From Glandiceps talaboti (Eukaryota; Hemichordata; Enteropneusta; Spengelidae), in NCBI RefSeq assembly GCF_964340395.1, contig NC_135559.1, positions 20,380,111 through 20,444,110 on the forward strand: a stretch of 64,000 nt of DNA, read 5' to 3'. Within the stretch, counting starts at the first letter, position 1. Each line of letters opens with the position of its first letter. The notes under the pieces were generated by a model. It did not search any database and was not told the DNA's origin. It saw only the letters and a program-made list of their open reading frames with translations. Below are positions 1 to 13,100 of this stretch, in pieces. Made by a program: the position numbers and the translations under genes.

Positions 1-1766
1 TTAGAGGCACATTTCAAAATTGGATTAAAATACGATAGAGAAAAACAGTTGCCTGGCAGAGCTACAGAAAAAAGTTGGTCCAGAACGAAAGAATGATCCT
101 AAGTAATTGGTATGGATCAACTATCAATATAGTACAGCAATCTAGGACAGTGGGATTCAAATATTTGGCTTAAAGATTTGCTTTAGTTACTGGTGTTCAC
201 TGGGATAAAAGTTAATTTTATACTGCACAAGTTTGCATAGAATCTAGCTGTGTGGGGCTTTTTGGCTCTTGGGTATCACCAGACTGAAAGGTCCAGTTGT
301 TGGTCTACTTATGCACAGACAAGTAACTTACTTGTCTATTAAAGTTACTTGTCTGTGACATTTGTAATCACTTGCTACCCCAGAGCATATTATATATCTT
401 ACTAAGCAGAAGGAATGCCTGGATCTTTCAGGCTAGCATTTCCCCTAAAGGCATTGAGAGCCAAGAATCTCCACATGACAGGATTCTAACCTATGTGCAA
501 GTTAACATGAAAGATCCAAACATTGTTTCCACTTATTATAATACACTTAACCTGAGTGAGTGATAACAAGTGGTTACATAATCAGACCAACAACTGGAAC
601 TTTCAGACTATGTATAAGTATGTATCCTTCACAACTGATGTACTCAACATCAGTTTTATAGCAAATCGAAACGTGTGTGGATCCTACAGGTATTTCGAAA
701 ATATAAGCTAATGTTATCAAATGAAATACCAGTGTATTCCCAAGGGCTATTTCAGCATGGTAGTTACTATACTCTATATTTTAATTTCCTGGAACTCATC
801 TGCATAACAACACACTATATCAAATTTCATTCTGTGGAGAATACTGGTTACATGGTAATGAATAGATACGTTGATACAGTATGGAAAATAGTCAATTATT
901 ACTCAGTCATTTTTTTTATACCTCCTTTGTTTAAAAAGAAGTCATACAGTAATACAATGTTGTCTTCAACTGTTGCTCTGTTCTACAATTCCTAAAACGT
1001 TTTGTTGATACTTTATAAGTCAGATTTACTATACCTAGATAAGTGGACTGATTTGAAAGATAAAGTACAACATACATGAAAGTCCTATATACATACACAT
1101 AATACAAGTCCTGTAAATAGGTTTGATTCCAATCACCAGTTTTTAAATTGCACATTACCATATGATTTGTTGACTGTCAGCTACCTCATGTTGATCAGCT
1201 CCAACAGGCTTCTCTGGTGGCTGATAGTGTTGCATGAATGTTGTATCTTACAGACTTGTATCATTCATAAGAGCTTCAAACAATATGCTTTGTGTTTTTA
1301 ATATTAGCCATGTGTATAGAAAACTGATCAAGACTGAGAAGCTACTTGTATACATCGTTCATAGTCTACCCTTCTCTGAATACTTGTAATTTATACATAC
1401 ATGAGTGAGAATACAACCATCCTATAAAGGGCGCCATCTAGTGGTGTATTACAGAAATTGTAATCAAGGGGATTTGTATCAAAAGTTTGATGCATTCAGA
1501 TACAATGTATTCTGTAACGAAATGACTGAAATTAATGTTTGCTAATTTTCTCAAAGATTTGGGACTTATAGAAGCATATTCAAAGAAAATTGAATTCACT
1601 GATATTTCTCTCACTTTTGGATCTCTTACACAAGTCAGTAACAAAATGGTGCCTGTCAAATTGATGCCCTGGCTATAATGTACCACTAGAGGGCGGTCTT
1701 GATTGGAAGGGTATATTCATTCAAATTCTTGTTGATCTACATGAGTTGTAACAAACATTGACATTA
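1..1766. other. No gene recognised; 3' flank of golgin-45
   Basis: AT-rich sequence lying downstream of the minus-strand golgin-45 stop codon. It holds only short open frames with no recognisable protein similarity, and presumably includes the golgin-45 3' untranslated region. I see no RNA gene or mobile element here. Confidence 0.5.
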
Positions 1767-4498
1767 CTATACAACTCTGATTTCTCCTGTACAATCTCTA
1801 CAACAGTTTACAGTTAAGTTTTCATATTTGGTCAGTGGATGAAATCGGTTGATTTTGTACGGTTTTGGTGTGTTGCTGGGACTGGTGTTGTCTGAGTTGG
1901 AGGTAGTGTCATCTATACTATCAGTACAAGTTCTGTCTAATTTCTTGTTCAGTAATATCTGAAATGAAAACAGAAAATTGTTTTAACTGATATGAATATT
2001 GAAGACTGTTTGATGTGGTGTGACTATTTTGTTCAATGTGGTACAATGATGTGTAGGCCAATGTTTCTTGTGATGTGGTGAGTATTTTGTTCAATGTGGT
2101 GTGGCTATGTGAAGGCCAATGTTTCTTGTGATGCAGTGACTATTTTGTTCAATGTGGTGTGGCTATGTGAATGCCAATGTTTCTTGTGATGTTGTGACTA
2201 TTTTGTTCAATGGCGTGATGATGTGAAGGCCAATGTTTTTTTCCAACTATGCATTTGTATATGTGCTAAGCCTCACCTTTATTTGGATATTTACATAGTA
2301 TTACACAATTACAGAATTTTCTGAATAATTATTCAAACAAATTCTTTGACTGTCCAATATATTTCAATACAGTTATGGAAATTTCACTGAACTCAGATAA
2401 AGTATTTTATTCCACTTCATTACCTAGAAAAAAAATACTTACGTCTTTAGCCAACATTTCAGCCGGTGTCCATTCCACAAAGTTTAGGTTAGATGCAGAG
2501 GTAGCAGACACTGTCTTCTTTTTGTTCCCAGAATTCATGTCGCCAAGGAGATGTTGTGAAATGGTGGCTGACAACTGATGATTGACAAGTGATAAAGTCA
2601 TCACATTGGTCGATGGCTGCACTTCCTCATGAGAGAGGGTGTGACTTCGTTGTAAGGCATCTGACAAATACTGTAGTTTCCTGGTGGGTTAAATTCAAAC
2701 ATCGTGTCTAAACATCTCTTTGATACAGCTAACATGATGTAGGCTTGGTGTTTTACTCATGTAACATGACATTTAATACAGCTAACATGATGTAGGCTTG
2801 GTGTTTTACTCATGTAACATGACATTTTATACAGCTAACACGATGTAGGCTTGGTGTTTCACTCATGTTATATGACATTTAATACATACACCATCAGATA
2901 ACTTTCAATGCGAAAGAAACAACTACATAGGTGCCATGCACAGTGGGGATGTAGAAGTAGTCAAGTTGAAATGTTGATTATCAGTTAGAAAATAAACAAT
3001 TGCAGCCATTAAAATCATCAAGTCCATGTGCAATGTTTTCATTAGAAGCCTGATTTTACTGCACTGTGAAAGAATAGCAATGCTTGTGAGTGTTCAATGT
3101 GATTGGGCAAAGGATCCTGCTGTGTTTATTGTATCTCTGTTATTGTTAGTCTAGAGTTGAAATACAAAATGTATGTCTAGCTATATGTCAAAAACATAAT
3201 GTCCCATGAGTTAAACACCAGGCCCACATCATTTTAGGTGTAATGTCCCATGAGTGAAACACCAGGCCTACATCATTTTAGCTGTAATGTCCCATGAGTG
3301 AAACACCAGGCCCACATCATTTTAGCTGTAATGTCCCATGAGTGAAACACCAGGCCCACATCATTTTAGCTGTAATGTTCCATGAGTGAAACACCAGGCC
3401 CACATCATTTTAGCTGTAATGTCCCATGAGTGAAACACCAGGCCCACATCATTTTAGCTGTAATGTCCCATGAGTGAAACACCAGGCCCACATCATTTTA
3501 GCTGTAATGTCCCATGAGTGAAACACCAGGCCTACATCATTTTAGCTGTAATGTCCCATGAGTGAAACACCAGGCCTACATCATTTTAGCTGTAATGTCC
3601 CATGCGTGAAACACCAGGCCCACATCATTTTAGCTGTAATGTCCCATGAGTGAAACACCAGGCCCACATCATTTTAGCTGTAATGTCCCATGAGTGAAAC
3701 ACCAGGCCTACATCATTTTAGCTATAAAATGTCTACAGATGAAATATATAGAATGTACTGCTACATGTTACACAAGTAGTATTTTGTTATAGTTAATGTG
3801 AAATTTGTTTAAAAGTTGCCAAGGTTTCATGCCTAAAATCTGGGCAACTCTTTGAAAATCAACTTAAATGTAAAGGAAATAACTTCATGAATATTCTGCT
3901 CTGTCTAATACCAGGACCAACTGTGTTTACAAAAAGACAAATGAAATATGGTACGTAACATCATCACATTTATATTAATGCTCCTACAGCAGTAAACGAC
4001 CACTGTCGAGCTAGAGAAAGCCATTTACCTATACAGTGCAGAAAGAGATCGTAGAAAATGAGGCCACGTGTATAGTTCCCAGACTACTGATACACAAATT
4101 TCAAAATTGTTTTGACTTACTTGTTAGCTTCCATCATATGGGATCTCATCTCTTCTCTCTCTGTCAGCAGTTTATCTATAGCCATTTTACTTTCCTCATA
4201 TGCCATAGAAGATCTATACTTACAGCTGACCAATTCATCTACTTGTACTCTGGAAACATATTGAGATTTTCATCACAATTGTAAGATTAAAAACAGTTTT
4301 TGAAATTATGCTTATTTGGAATACTGCATTTGATTGAATGTAGCAGATTCCCAACTAATAGTACTAACAAATCCCCCTTTTTGTTGGATACATTCTGGTT
4401 TGGGACTACATGACAAGGATATGTGGCACATTCCAGTCACTCGGGTACAAGTAAGGGAAGACTTCTCTTTCAAAATATGGCAGAGATTTTGTACATAG

Positions 4499-4530
<32 letters not shown>

Positions 4531-6909
4531 CAAACAAAAAAACAAACAAACAAACAAACAAAAAAACAAAAAAACAAAAAAAACAAAAAAACAACAACAA
4601 AAAACCCCCCCCAAAAACTGGGGTTTTGTTTCTTGGCCTTACCTACTGCCTAGGAATTTACTTCTCCATACATCACACTGTATGCCAAGTTGTTGGTTGG
4701 TTTCCCTTTCCTCTGTTAGTGTTTGTATTGTGTTGTCCAGGTCTTCAGCTAGTCGGATTTTATCCCTAGTCACATCTTCCATTTGCTGGTACAAGTCAGC
4801 TCCAACTGATGCAACTAGAAGCCTTTTTACTTCCTTGTTGACCTGTGTATTAAAAATGAGATAACATCAGTATACTAAATCGTAATAGTGTGCTAAATCT
4901 AAACTAAGGACACACATCATCTTTATCTTCTTAGACTTTATACACCAAAATCTAACATTCATTCTCAATTTTTTTTTTACAGTACAGTTGAAGAACCGCT
5001 TTTTTGGGTTTGCTAGCCCAGTACCAGTGCAGTCTGGTGTTAACACTGGGTTGGAACCCAACAGTGACCCTGGTGAGTTGTGCTAGCATAAGCCCTGTGT
5101 TTGCTTAGTGCTGGTGTTGGCATTGGGCAATAACACTCCAGGAAACAGAGAGACAGGAGGAAGGTTCAGAGTTAGCGCAGGAGGAAATCGGAGTACCTGG
5201 GGAAAACCTGCGTTGTTTGGTAGAGTCAAACTGAACGACACTCTTCTTACTTACACCGTGGTAACTTAATCAAACCCTGAATGAAATTGAATCCAGACGG
5301 CAGGTGTAAGAGGCAGGTGATTTAATCGCTTGGCCACCGACAACCCTAATAGTGATATTGAACTTATTCTATATGCACTTCCACTAACTGTAGAGGAAAA
5401 ATCAACCAGACTTCAACACAACAGACACTTCACCTTGATTTGTTCCTGTAGTTTGGACTCCAGCACTGCTCTCTCATCTTTCATCTTTTTCACATCATTT
5501 TCCAAAGTGACAATTTTGATCAGCTGTTCATCTTGCATAGATTGTCTGATTTCTGGTAGGATTGAAACTATTGACATATCAAGGGTTGGTTCACGACACT
5601 TTGCAGGTTTTCTGTATACTCTGCTGGCCGACATTTCTTTCTCTACGTATTCCATGCCATCTCCTTCAAGTCGAGGTGTTTTCTGTGGATCAATACCTGT
5701 ATAAGAAAATACAATTATGAAGCTTATTGATACCATAATCAATAATAATATTAGCAAAGAACGTGTGTGTTACAGTGACCTGTAATCATCTCTCACTTTG
5801 AACAAAATATTTTGTATCATGTCTCGTCAGAAACATAATTAAAATAAAAAACAATTTTTTTAAAAGATACACCGTAAGTAGGAACAAGTTACCTGAGTTT
5901 CTGAAGCATTGTACCAAGACACTTTACCCAATGTAAGTCATGGCTTAGAACAAAAACAATGGTTTAAGAAATTACTATCATTATGTATGGTTTAAGAAAT
6001 TGAATTTTTTGCTAATTTACGATATCCCCCTGTCTCTGTTACTAAGGTTACCAAACCTTGGCAAACCACTGAGGAAAGGATTAAGGTAAATAAATATACT
6101 AATGAAATGTAATTTTGACTTCTGTAATCTATACGAGATGAACCCTACCATTTATTCAGGCTTGGACTGAACAATGTCAAGTGACAACACAAGTTAAAGG
6201 TAATCTTTGAGGGAAATCAGCACTCAAAAATGAAAAAAAAATACACTCATTTTTATTTAGACAAGTCTTTGATTTGTAAGACACGTGTACAAATGTATGT
6301 CATGTACATACACCTTTAGGATGGGTGTAATTTGAATAAATGTTCTCTAAAGCCAAAGAAATGTTATTGTCATTTTTGAATAATCTCATCTACGAAACCT
6401 TTCTTTGCATCAAGGACTTCCGACTAAACTTTCACTTTAAAGCTTGTACATATACATATAGTTATGTTACATTATGTTATATAACACCATACATTGTACT
6501 TTTCTATATTCTATGATTGAAAATTGTATTCTTTTGGTGTACAATCATGAATGTACATGTAGGTATCTTTTATTCAAAGACATGCATTCATTGCGTTTTG
6601 GATTTACTGATATGAATCAAAACTTTAGCTTTTTGTTTAAAAAACCTTCTTTGTTGTCAACAAATTTCCACAGTGTCAGTCCTTTACATTTACAATTCAC
6701 TACATGATGTGAGAGTATTTAGATATGAATGGATCAACGTCAGTTGTCTAGAAGTCTTTATTATCAACATACATGTAGTCACACAGTTGGTCAGAGTATA
6801 ACGTTTGTACATACATACATATACTAAACTCACCTCTATCCATTACTTGTGCTGATATTGTTTTTCCAAACACTTTCCGTGGTGTTTGGCTGCTGTAATA
6901 TTCAGTCAT
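1767..6909 (-). CDS. BLZF1: Golgin-45 (basic leucine zipper nuclear factor 1), complete
   Basis: Golgi coiled-coil protein that in vertebrates binds GRASP55 and Rab2 and supports cisternal stacking. Coding exons, all with GT-AG borders and matching phase, are 6834-6909, 5434-5696, 4643-4842, 4121-4249, 2443-2680 and 1767-1958. They sum to 1098 nt, that is 365 residues plus stop, against about 400 in human. Diagnostic blocks recalled from the human protein are conserved in order: KEVKRLLVASVG opening exon 3, IQCDVWRSKFL at its end, LTEREEM in exon 4, NHQLSATISQHLLG in exon 5, and RFHPLTKYEN in the last exon. Residues about 85-240 form a coiled coil. The tail has CCRDC (354-358) and ends IRVV; in the human complex two golgin-45 tail cysteines join GRASP55 residues in a shared zinc site and the C-terminus enters a PDZ groove. 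No lesions seen. The start is the only ATG in the first coding exon frame, preceded by an acceptor at 6971. Confidence 0.95.
2006..2240. repeat. Tandem repeat, about 60-bp unit, four copies
   Basis: Imperfect units containing GACTATTTTGTTCAATGTGG and GGCCAATGTTTCTTGTGATG recur about four times in the last intron of golgin-45. Confidence 0.8.
2725..2885 (-). repeat. Tandem repeat, 53-bp unit, three copies, inverted relative of 3197-3724
   Basis: Three units beginning CAGCTAACATGATGTAGGCT. Each is the reverse complement, with divergence, of the 44-bp unit that is amplified 300 bp further on in the same intron. Confidence 0.8.
3197..3724 (+). repeat. Minisatellite, 44-bp unit, twelve copies
   Basis: Twelve nearly identical head-to-tail units (TAATGTCCCATGAGTGAAAC, then ACCAGGCCCACATCATTTTA) lie in a golgin-45 intron. 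The units differ by single bases such as GGCCCA/GGCCTA, which points to recent homogenisation. Confidence 0.95.
4501..4612. repeat. C-run followed by A-rich (AAAC)n simple sequence
   Basis: A run of C followed by about 90 bp of A/AAAC repeats and a second C-run, in golgin-45 intron sequence just 3' (on the minus strand) of exon 3. The open frames read across it are low-complexity artefacts. Confidence 0.9.
5010..5338 (-). mobile_element. tRNA-derived SINE-like element in a golgin-45 intron
   Basis: Read on the minus strand, the segment starts with GGTGGCCAAGCGATTAA, which resembles the A box of a class II tRNA (Leu/Ser). A degenerate B-box-like GGATTCAATTTC follows about 45 bp on. The body contains GGTACTCCGATTTCCTCCTG, similar to conserved cores I remember from animal SINE families. 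I cannot name the family. No poly(A) tail or target duplication was resolved. Confidence 0.5.
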
Positions 6910-8720
6910 TTTGGAAGCTCAGAACAGATGTTGGTTCATGTACTAATACTATCTTGGGGGGTTTTGAAGCCTATGAGAAAAGAACAATGAAAAGAAAATG
7001 AGAATATGATGAATGCCTCACAACTTCAGTTATAAGAAAAAAGTGTAACATATCAATGGCACTTGTTAGGAATATAAATTTTGGGAAAAGATTCACTGAA
7101 AAGATGAAGTCCTACTTCCTGTAAATTTGTCACAAGCTGTCATTGGTGAGAATCAAAACATATGAGGACCTTCTTTAAAATTAGACTATTGCCCACATGT
7201 ATACATTGTATGTGTACAGAGATTACATTGCCAGTTGGAGTCATTTCATGATGTGTTACTATTTAATTTTAAATATGACAAATTCTTGTTAGGGGGGAAC
7301 TTACCCAAAATACAATTTTACCATCTATGCCCATCATGAAAATATCAATCATTCAATTTTTTGGTTGATGTGACTTACATACATGTATTCGCCATATGTA
7401 ACACATGCATACAAAGTAATTGTAGGTTTACATGGGAATAAGTCAACCTTTTTGTTTTATTTTAACCCTCTAGCAGGAGGTAAAATGTTATCATAGGTGC
7501 AAATGTATCAAGAATGGTGCATTTTATACATGTACTGTATTTCCCAAAATATGACAAATTGGTCAGAGTATATGACAAATTGACAATATTTTTTAGACAT
7601 TGGTACATGTGTGTCTTTTATAATTTTCTAGATGTTTCAGCACCTCACAGATTCAGACCTAGATATTGCAGAACTACTTTAGACATTCTGGCAACACTAC
7701 CCATAGACCCTACACGTGTAGTTATTTCCAGTGATGTACATACATTTGTACATGTATGTCTGATCTTCACCAAAATTCAAATATTTAGCGGGAGGGGGTA
7801 TTTCAATCAACAACAAATATTATTTACTTGTATCTAACAAAAGTGTGCGAATTATTTACAAATTAAAATCAATAAATTATTAAAACATTTACGTTCTTGT
7901 TATTTACCTTTTGAAACACTTTGATATATACATCATGTATATGTAATGATGTAGAATACCTGATTTTATCATTATTTCAGAAATGCAAACCGTTGTTTGG
8001 GTTTGAACAATTCAGACACTGTTAGAACGTGAAATAATAAGCACAGACTGGGGTAGTCCTGTTTGCTGACGGACAGTGGGACTTGATTCTGACATTGTCA
8101 TTAAAACACCATAAAGAGACATTGCCAGAATGTTTACAAGGTCCCGACGCGACTAACCGGTACCGCGTCTGACAACAGCGTCCTAGTGCCGTAGCGGGAC
8201 TAAACCTGGCCTGGGCATGCTGGGGGACGTGTCATGTCACTCGCACTGCACTACACAATCATGACAATGTACAATTTGATACCGGAAAGCTTGCGAATGT
8301 GACCCTTTTCTTAGTTAAGTTGTTAAGATCTCGGTGTAAATTATTTGTTGGCCAAAAGCTACAGATATTTCTAAAAAAATATTTACTAATTACTTTACAC
8401 AAAATAACGCACTGGGTGTTTGTTGAATATTGAGCCAGTGATCTTCCGGGGCGTTCGTTCGCGTTCCTGAATTTCTCGAGTTCTGTGTAGCACGCCATTG
8501 TTCATGGACATTGGGATTCGAACGTACTCACCTTACAATTACTGTATTATGATTCTGTGGGATGACTTAATAAGGATCATTCCCCGACCATACCCATTTT
8601 AACGTAAGTTTTTTACCACGTCGAACTTCACCATTTCAACACAGCGCCATTTTGGATACGAGAATATATTAGCGCCACCAAGTGGCAAGTAACAGAAATA
8701 CAAACAAAATAGTGACGTCA
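6910..8720 (-). promoter_or_regulatory. Golgin-45 5' UTR exons and likely promoter region
   Basis: An acceptor (CTCATAG then exon) defines a short untranslated stretch at 6910-6970 directly upstream of the ATG. Further upstream on the minus strand a strong donor (AAG then GTGAGT) ends a candidate non-coding first exon at 8532. The surrounding 8.1-8.7 kb interval is richer in CpG than its neighbours, as expected of a housekeeping promoter. The transcription start is not resolved from sequence, and no TATA box is evident. Confidence 0.4.
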
Positions 8721-10717
8721 TTCCGCGTACGGAGTTGATGTTTTAATAAGGGACTGAAAATAGGGTGGAAGGGGGAGGGGATGTGTTTTTTCTTCACCAG
8801 TTCAGTGCGTGTAGTGATGTAGTGACAAATTTAAACCTTGAGCGAAAGCTTGGTTTTGAATAAAAATTCACTAGTTTATTAGTAACTGTACTACTGTAGT
8901 ATCATTTTTCGCGGGATCAGACAACCACAGTCTCCCTAGACTGGGTCAAAGCTCTGTATTTAGTTAATGATATAAACAGTAACAGCATGCATACTACTAA
9001 ACAAGGTATAATCTGCTGAGGTTCAAATAAAATCCATGTCATATATGTTTATATCATTAACTACTAGTAAATACAGATCCAACACACAAGCAAGACTTTA
9101 GTGATGTCTGTGTGTTATCTTTATGGTGTCTCTCTCTTTTGTAGGATTAGAACTAAAATGGTTCAAACCCCCACCTCACTCCACCCCAGGAATTTAGTTT
9201 TTTATCCGGCACTGAACTCTTGATCTTGCTCCTAAGTGTTGTACAGTAATCGTGTATGTTTACCAGTTACAAATATCTGTGCAATGAAACCTGTCAGAGA
9301 TATTCAGCTCACCAAGTCACCATATCATCCCAGTATCTGGTATGTTTTCACTGACTGACATATAATCTACACCATGATATTCTAGATGAGTTGATCCTAT
9401 TTGATCCTGTCTTTGCTCTCCTGTGTGGCTTCAGCTGTTTATTTCTTTAACCAGGTTATTCCTTACTACTTTAACAATTAATGATTTGCTTCATGTAACA
9501 GAACTCAATGTACTAGTATCGGTTTGATAAATGTATGTTACAGATTGCTATGTTCACTGTACTGGCTTCGAATACAGAAACTGCATGTATATGTCGAAAA
9601 AGTGTATGTATTTTGATAGGGGCTATGTATATGCAATATTCACTTTACTAGTAATTAAATCCCTATTTCCAAACAAAAAATGTCAAATCAAGAAATGTAA
9701 AAATTCTAGCTATAGTATATGCATGGAACTAAAATACATTAAAGTGTCAATAAAAGAACTATTTTTTGAAACAATTTTCACTCTTGACCTATTCAGTTGG
9801 GGGAAGGGGGGCGTCTGAGACCTGAGACAAAGAATTTAGTTTTTTTTTATCCTTACATACACTGAACTATTGATGACACCCCATACTTCAAGAGTAAAGT
9901 TAATTCACAACAGATCTAACACAACACCCTATTTAAGCTGAATGTCCTATTTGTCACACAAATGATAGTTCTTGGTAGACATATTGACTTTTGATGGACT
10001 AAGTCTTTGATCCTATCAGATCTCTACCTCAATTACAGAGCACGTGATGAACAACTACACTATTCACCAAATAACATTTGTCATTAACATCAAAATAGTA
10101 TCCCATTTTCACTATGGCTATATTGTATTTTGTATTGCCTTGTTGGATATGATTGTCTTGGTTTATAATATGTTTAGTAAAGAATGAAAGTCTATTATCC
10201 ACTGGGGCGCATTTAATTTGCACAATCATGATTGTGACTAATCAAACGTCATTTCTGGAAAGGAGGTTGTAAACAAAACGCTCAAACACGATTATGATTA
10301 CTTACATGAAATATCATAAATATTTTCACACATTTGCTAACAATTAAATGGTTTGACACCGACAAAATGATTACAATGATAAAAAAATTACCAGTCTGAC
10401 CGAACACAATTTATTTACATAATGTTTTCCATCATTTCTAACTTGCCACCATGTGTACCAGTCACGCGCACGATATTACGTTGTCCGCGCGCCATTTATA
10501 ATCACGATAATTAAATGCTATCCCTGGCTTCGTATCTCAGTGAACCAAAAGTTATTCATGCAAACGAGTAAACCCTCCACTGTTAAAATGATGTAAACAG
10601 TGTGTAATTAGCATCCTGAGCAGACAAATGTACCATATTTGGACATTATGTAATTGTCCGCAATGAATGCCAACTTATTATTGAGCAGAATACTGTGATT
10701 GATTATCGAAGGCATGG
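8721..10717. other. Intergenic, no gene recognised
   Basis: AT-rich sequence with short unsupported open frames. A small CpG-containing patch lies at about 10460-10500. No protein, RNA or transposon similarity recognised. Confidence 0.5.
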
Positions 10718-10721
10718 AGTT

Positions 10722-11400
10722 ACTGTTTGTTTGTTTGTTTGTTTGTTTGTTTGTTTGTTTGTTTGTGTTTGAATATACTGCATACATTTAAACAGTCAAT
10801 AGAATCTAGACGAATGTACTGCATACATTTAAACAGTCAATAGAATCTAGACGAATGTACTGCATACATTTAAAGTTTGACTGTTTAAGTCAATAGAATC
10901 TAGACGAAGGTACTGCATACATTTAAACTTTGACTTTAAGTCAATGTAATCTAGACGAGTGTACTGTATACATTTAAACAGTCAATATAATCTAGACGAA
11001 GGTACTGCATACATTGAAACTTTGACTGTTTAAGTCAATAGAATCTAGACGAATGTACTACATACATTTAAACTTTGACTGTTTAAGTCAATGTAATCTA
11101 GACGAGTGTACTACATACATTTAAACAGTCAATATAATCTACACGAAGGTACTGCATACATTGAAACTTTGACTGTTTAAGTCAATAGAATCTAGACGAA
11201 TGTACTACATACATTTAAACAGTCAATAGAATCTAGACGAATGTACTACATACATTTAAACAGTCAATAGAATCTAGACGAATGTACTTCATACATTTAA
11301 ACAGTCAATAGAATCTAGACGAATGTACTGTATACATTTAAACTTTGACTGTTTAAGTCAATATAATCTAGACGAAGGTACTGTATACATTTAAACAGTC
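10722..11400. repeat. (GTTT)n followed by a 41/60-bp compound tandem repeat
   Basis: A (GTTT)n tract (to about 10768) leads into about a dozen units built on CATACATTTAAACAGTCAAT and GAATCTAGACGAATGTACT. Some units carry an extra AACTTTGACTGTTTAAGT block that makes a small inverted repeat with the neighbouring AAACAGTCAA. The array stops less than 100 bp before the orphan UNC93 exon. Confidence 0.9.
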
Positions 11401-11495
11401 ATTTAAATGAGTGGAATTTGACATCCAACAAGTAACCATTGTCACAATGTTATGATATTTATGTTTTATTGTTTATTTAAAAAAAATCAAAACAG

Positions 11496-11755
11496 CAATG
11501 TATGCCGTAGTATTCCCAAAGAAGAAGGAAACTGCTTTTGCAAATTATGCCTTATGGAAATCTGTAGGAAGTGTTATTGGATATACCCTAAGTTTATATT
11601 TGTGCATGTACATCAAAGTGGCCATGTCCATGACTTTGCTGGTATCATCATGGATCTTTTACTTAATTTTGGAATGCATTCATTATCAAGAATCCAAGGA
11701 AACTAATGCATCAAATAAACTGCCTGAGCTAAAAGCCATGACCAAGACGGATTGA
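11496..11755 (+). pseudogene. Isolated last exon of an UNC93A-like gene
   Basis: After an acceptor (AAAACAG) an open frame to a TGA stop encodes the C-terminal segment of UNC93A-like proteins, including FPKKKETAFANYALW and two hydrophobic membrane segments. It is 260 nt against 263 nt in the other copies here and enters in the same phase. The sequence is clearly diverged from the 20-35 kb cluster, so it is an older paralogue. No upstream UNC93 exon lies on the plus strand before it; a tandem repeat occupies that space. The open frame is undamaged, so it could still be used as an exon of something else. I infer a truncated remnant of a once larger cluster. Confidence 0.75.
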
Positions 11756-13100
11756 GTTGTTACTTTTCTAAGAATCTTATTTAAACTAATGGGTATCGTC
11801 TAAGACCATTAGAAAAGTAAATGTAATAGATCCTGTCAGTATTGTCATTGATGTAATTATGACTCAAACCTGGCACAAATGTTGTATACCCTAGTGCATG
11901 TCTGAGAAATGACGTATTACGGACAGATGGAGCCCACTGTAATACCACCCCTCGCCTGGGGGGGGGGGGGACTAACAAAGCTGGATTGCATGGTTTCCAT
12001 GCGACCATTAAAAACCAAACCTACTAATTATACCCCATTGCATGACTGTTTGCATAGCCGTTTCCAATGAGATTTTCCTTGACTGTAACATTTTCAATTT
12101 ATGTTAATTCTGTTATTAAATATTCCCATTAAAAGGCTTTTTGTATGTTACCATTGCTTTACTATATCGCAAAAACAAAACAAAGAAACGATGCCACATC
12201 TGCCAAATTGAAACTACAATACCACAAAAAGTGATGAGAAAGCTTTTTTTGTCTATCCCCATCGCTTGAGGCACCGCAAAAAACAAAACAAACAGACAAA
12301 CGATATCACATCTGGCCATAAATAATACAACAAAAAGGGGAGAGATAACTATTTTTATGTCCTCATTGCTTTCAACCTGCCCTTGCTGCAACGGGGATAT
12401 TTTTTCATCAAATAATCAAAGATATATTCTCTAAAAAAAATTTAATTACTATAAAAACATTGCATCTGTTATCTAGTGATCAATATTATCTGCAGGTAAT
12501 ATTAGTAGCAAGATTAAATCTGGAGTGAAATTAGGTCAGACAACCAAATTGTTAGAATATCAATAATTAGGTAAGGGGTTGATATTATCCATAAGCAGGT
12601 TATTGCAGTTTTCAGACGCTGAGGCCTAAAACATTGTTGGATCCTGTTATCCGGCCCATCTAGTTTTTCACTGCCGATCCTAAACCTTTTTTTTTCACAT
12701 ATTCGACAAAAAATAATAAAATCGCGAAAAGTGTGTGAAGTTTCGCCAGAAATAGTGGATGCAGAAACTGACATCAACTTAAAACTGTTCTTCCAATCTG
12801 TAATAGCTGTACATCTGGGAAGAAGCTTAAGCCAATAACAAAGAGACCATATGGAAAACAACAGAAAACATATCTATCTGAAATTAGAGACTCACACATA
12901 AAAAACAAATGTAATAAAATATTTTAAAAAGTCTACCGACCCTACCTATTATACAATTAAGCGTAGTCGGCTTGAAAGAAACAAGCAAACGATATCGCAT
13001 CCATGTATGAGTGTGTATTTCATTTCACATCTGTCGTGCATTAAATAAACTCCGTTTGATAGCTTTTCTGTCACCATTTAATTCAAGTTAATTCAATACT
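11756..13100. other. Intergenic with three dispersed or tandem repeats
   Basis: About 11880-11980 (GCATGTCTGAGAAATGACGT through a G-run) matches a related stretch near 42050-42115. About 12140-12370 is a diverged tandem pair of 110-120 bp, each with CGCAAAAA(A)CAAAACAAA. About 12640-12975 (TCTAGTTTTTCACTGCCGAT onward) is a second copy of the repeat at 51200-51500. No gene recognised. Confidence 0.6.

Noticed and set aside
5330-5704. Plus-strand 124-codon frame
   Set aside because: It is the antisense shadow of golgin-45 exon 2, which has matching splice sites on the minus strand.
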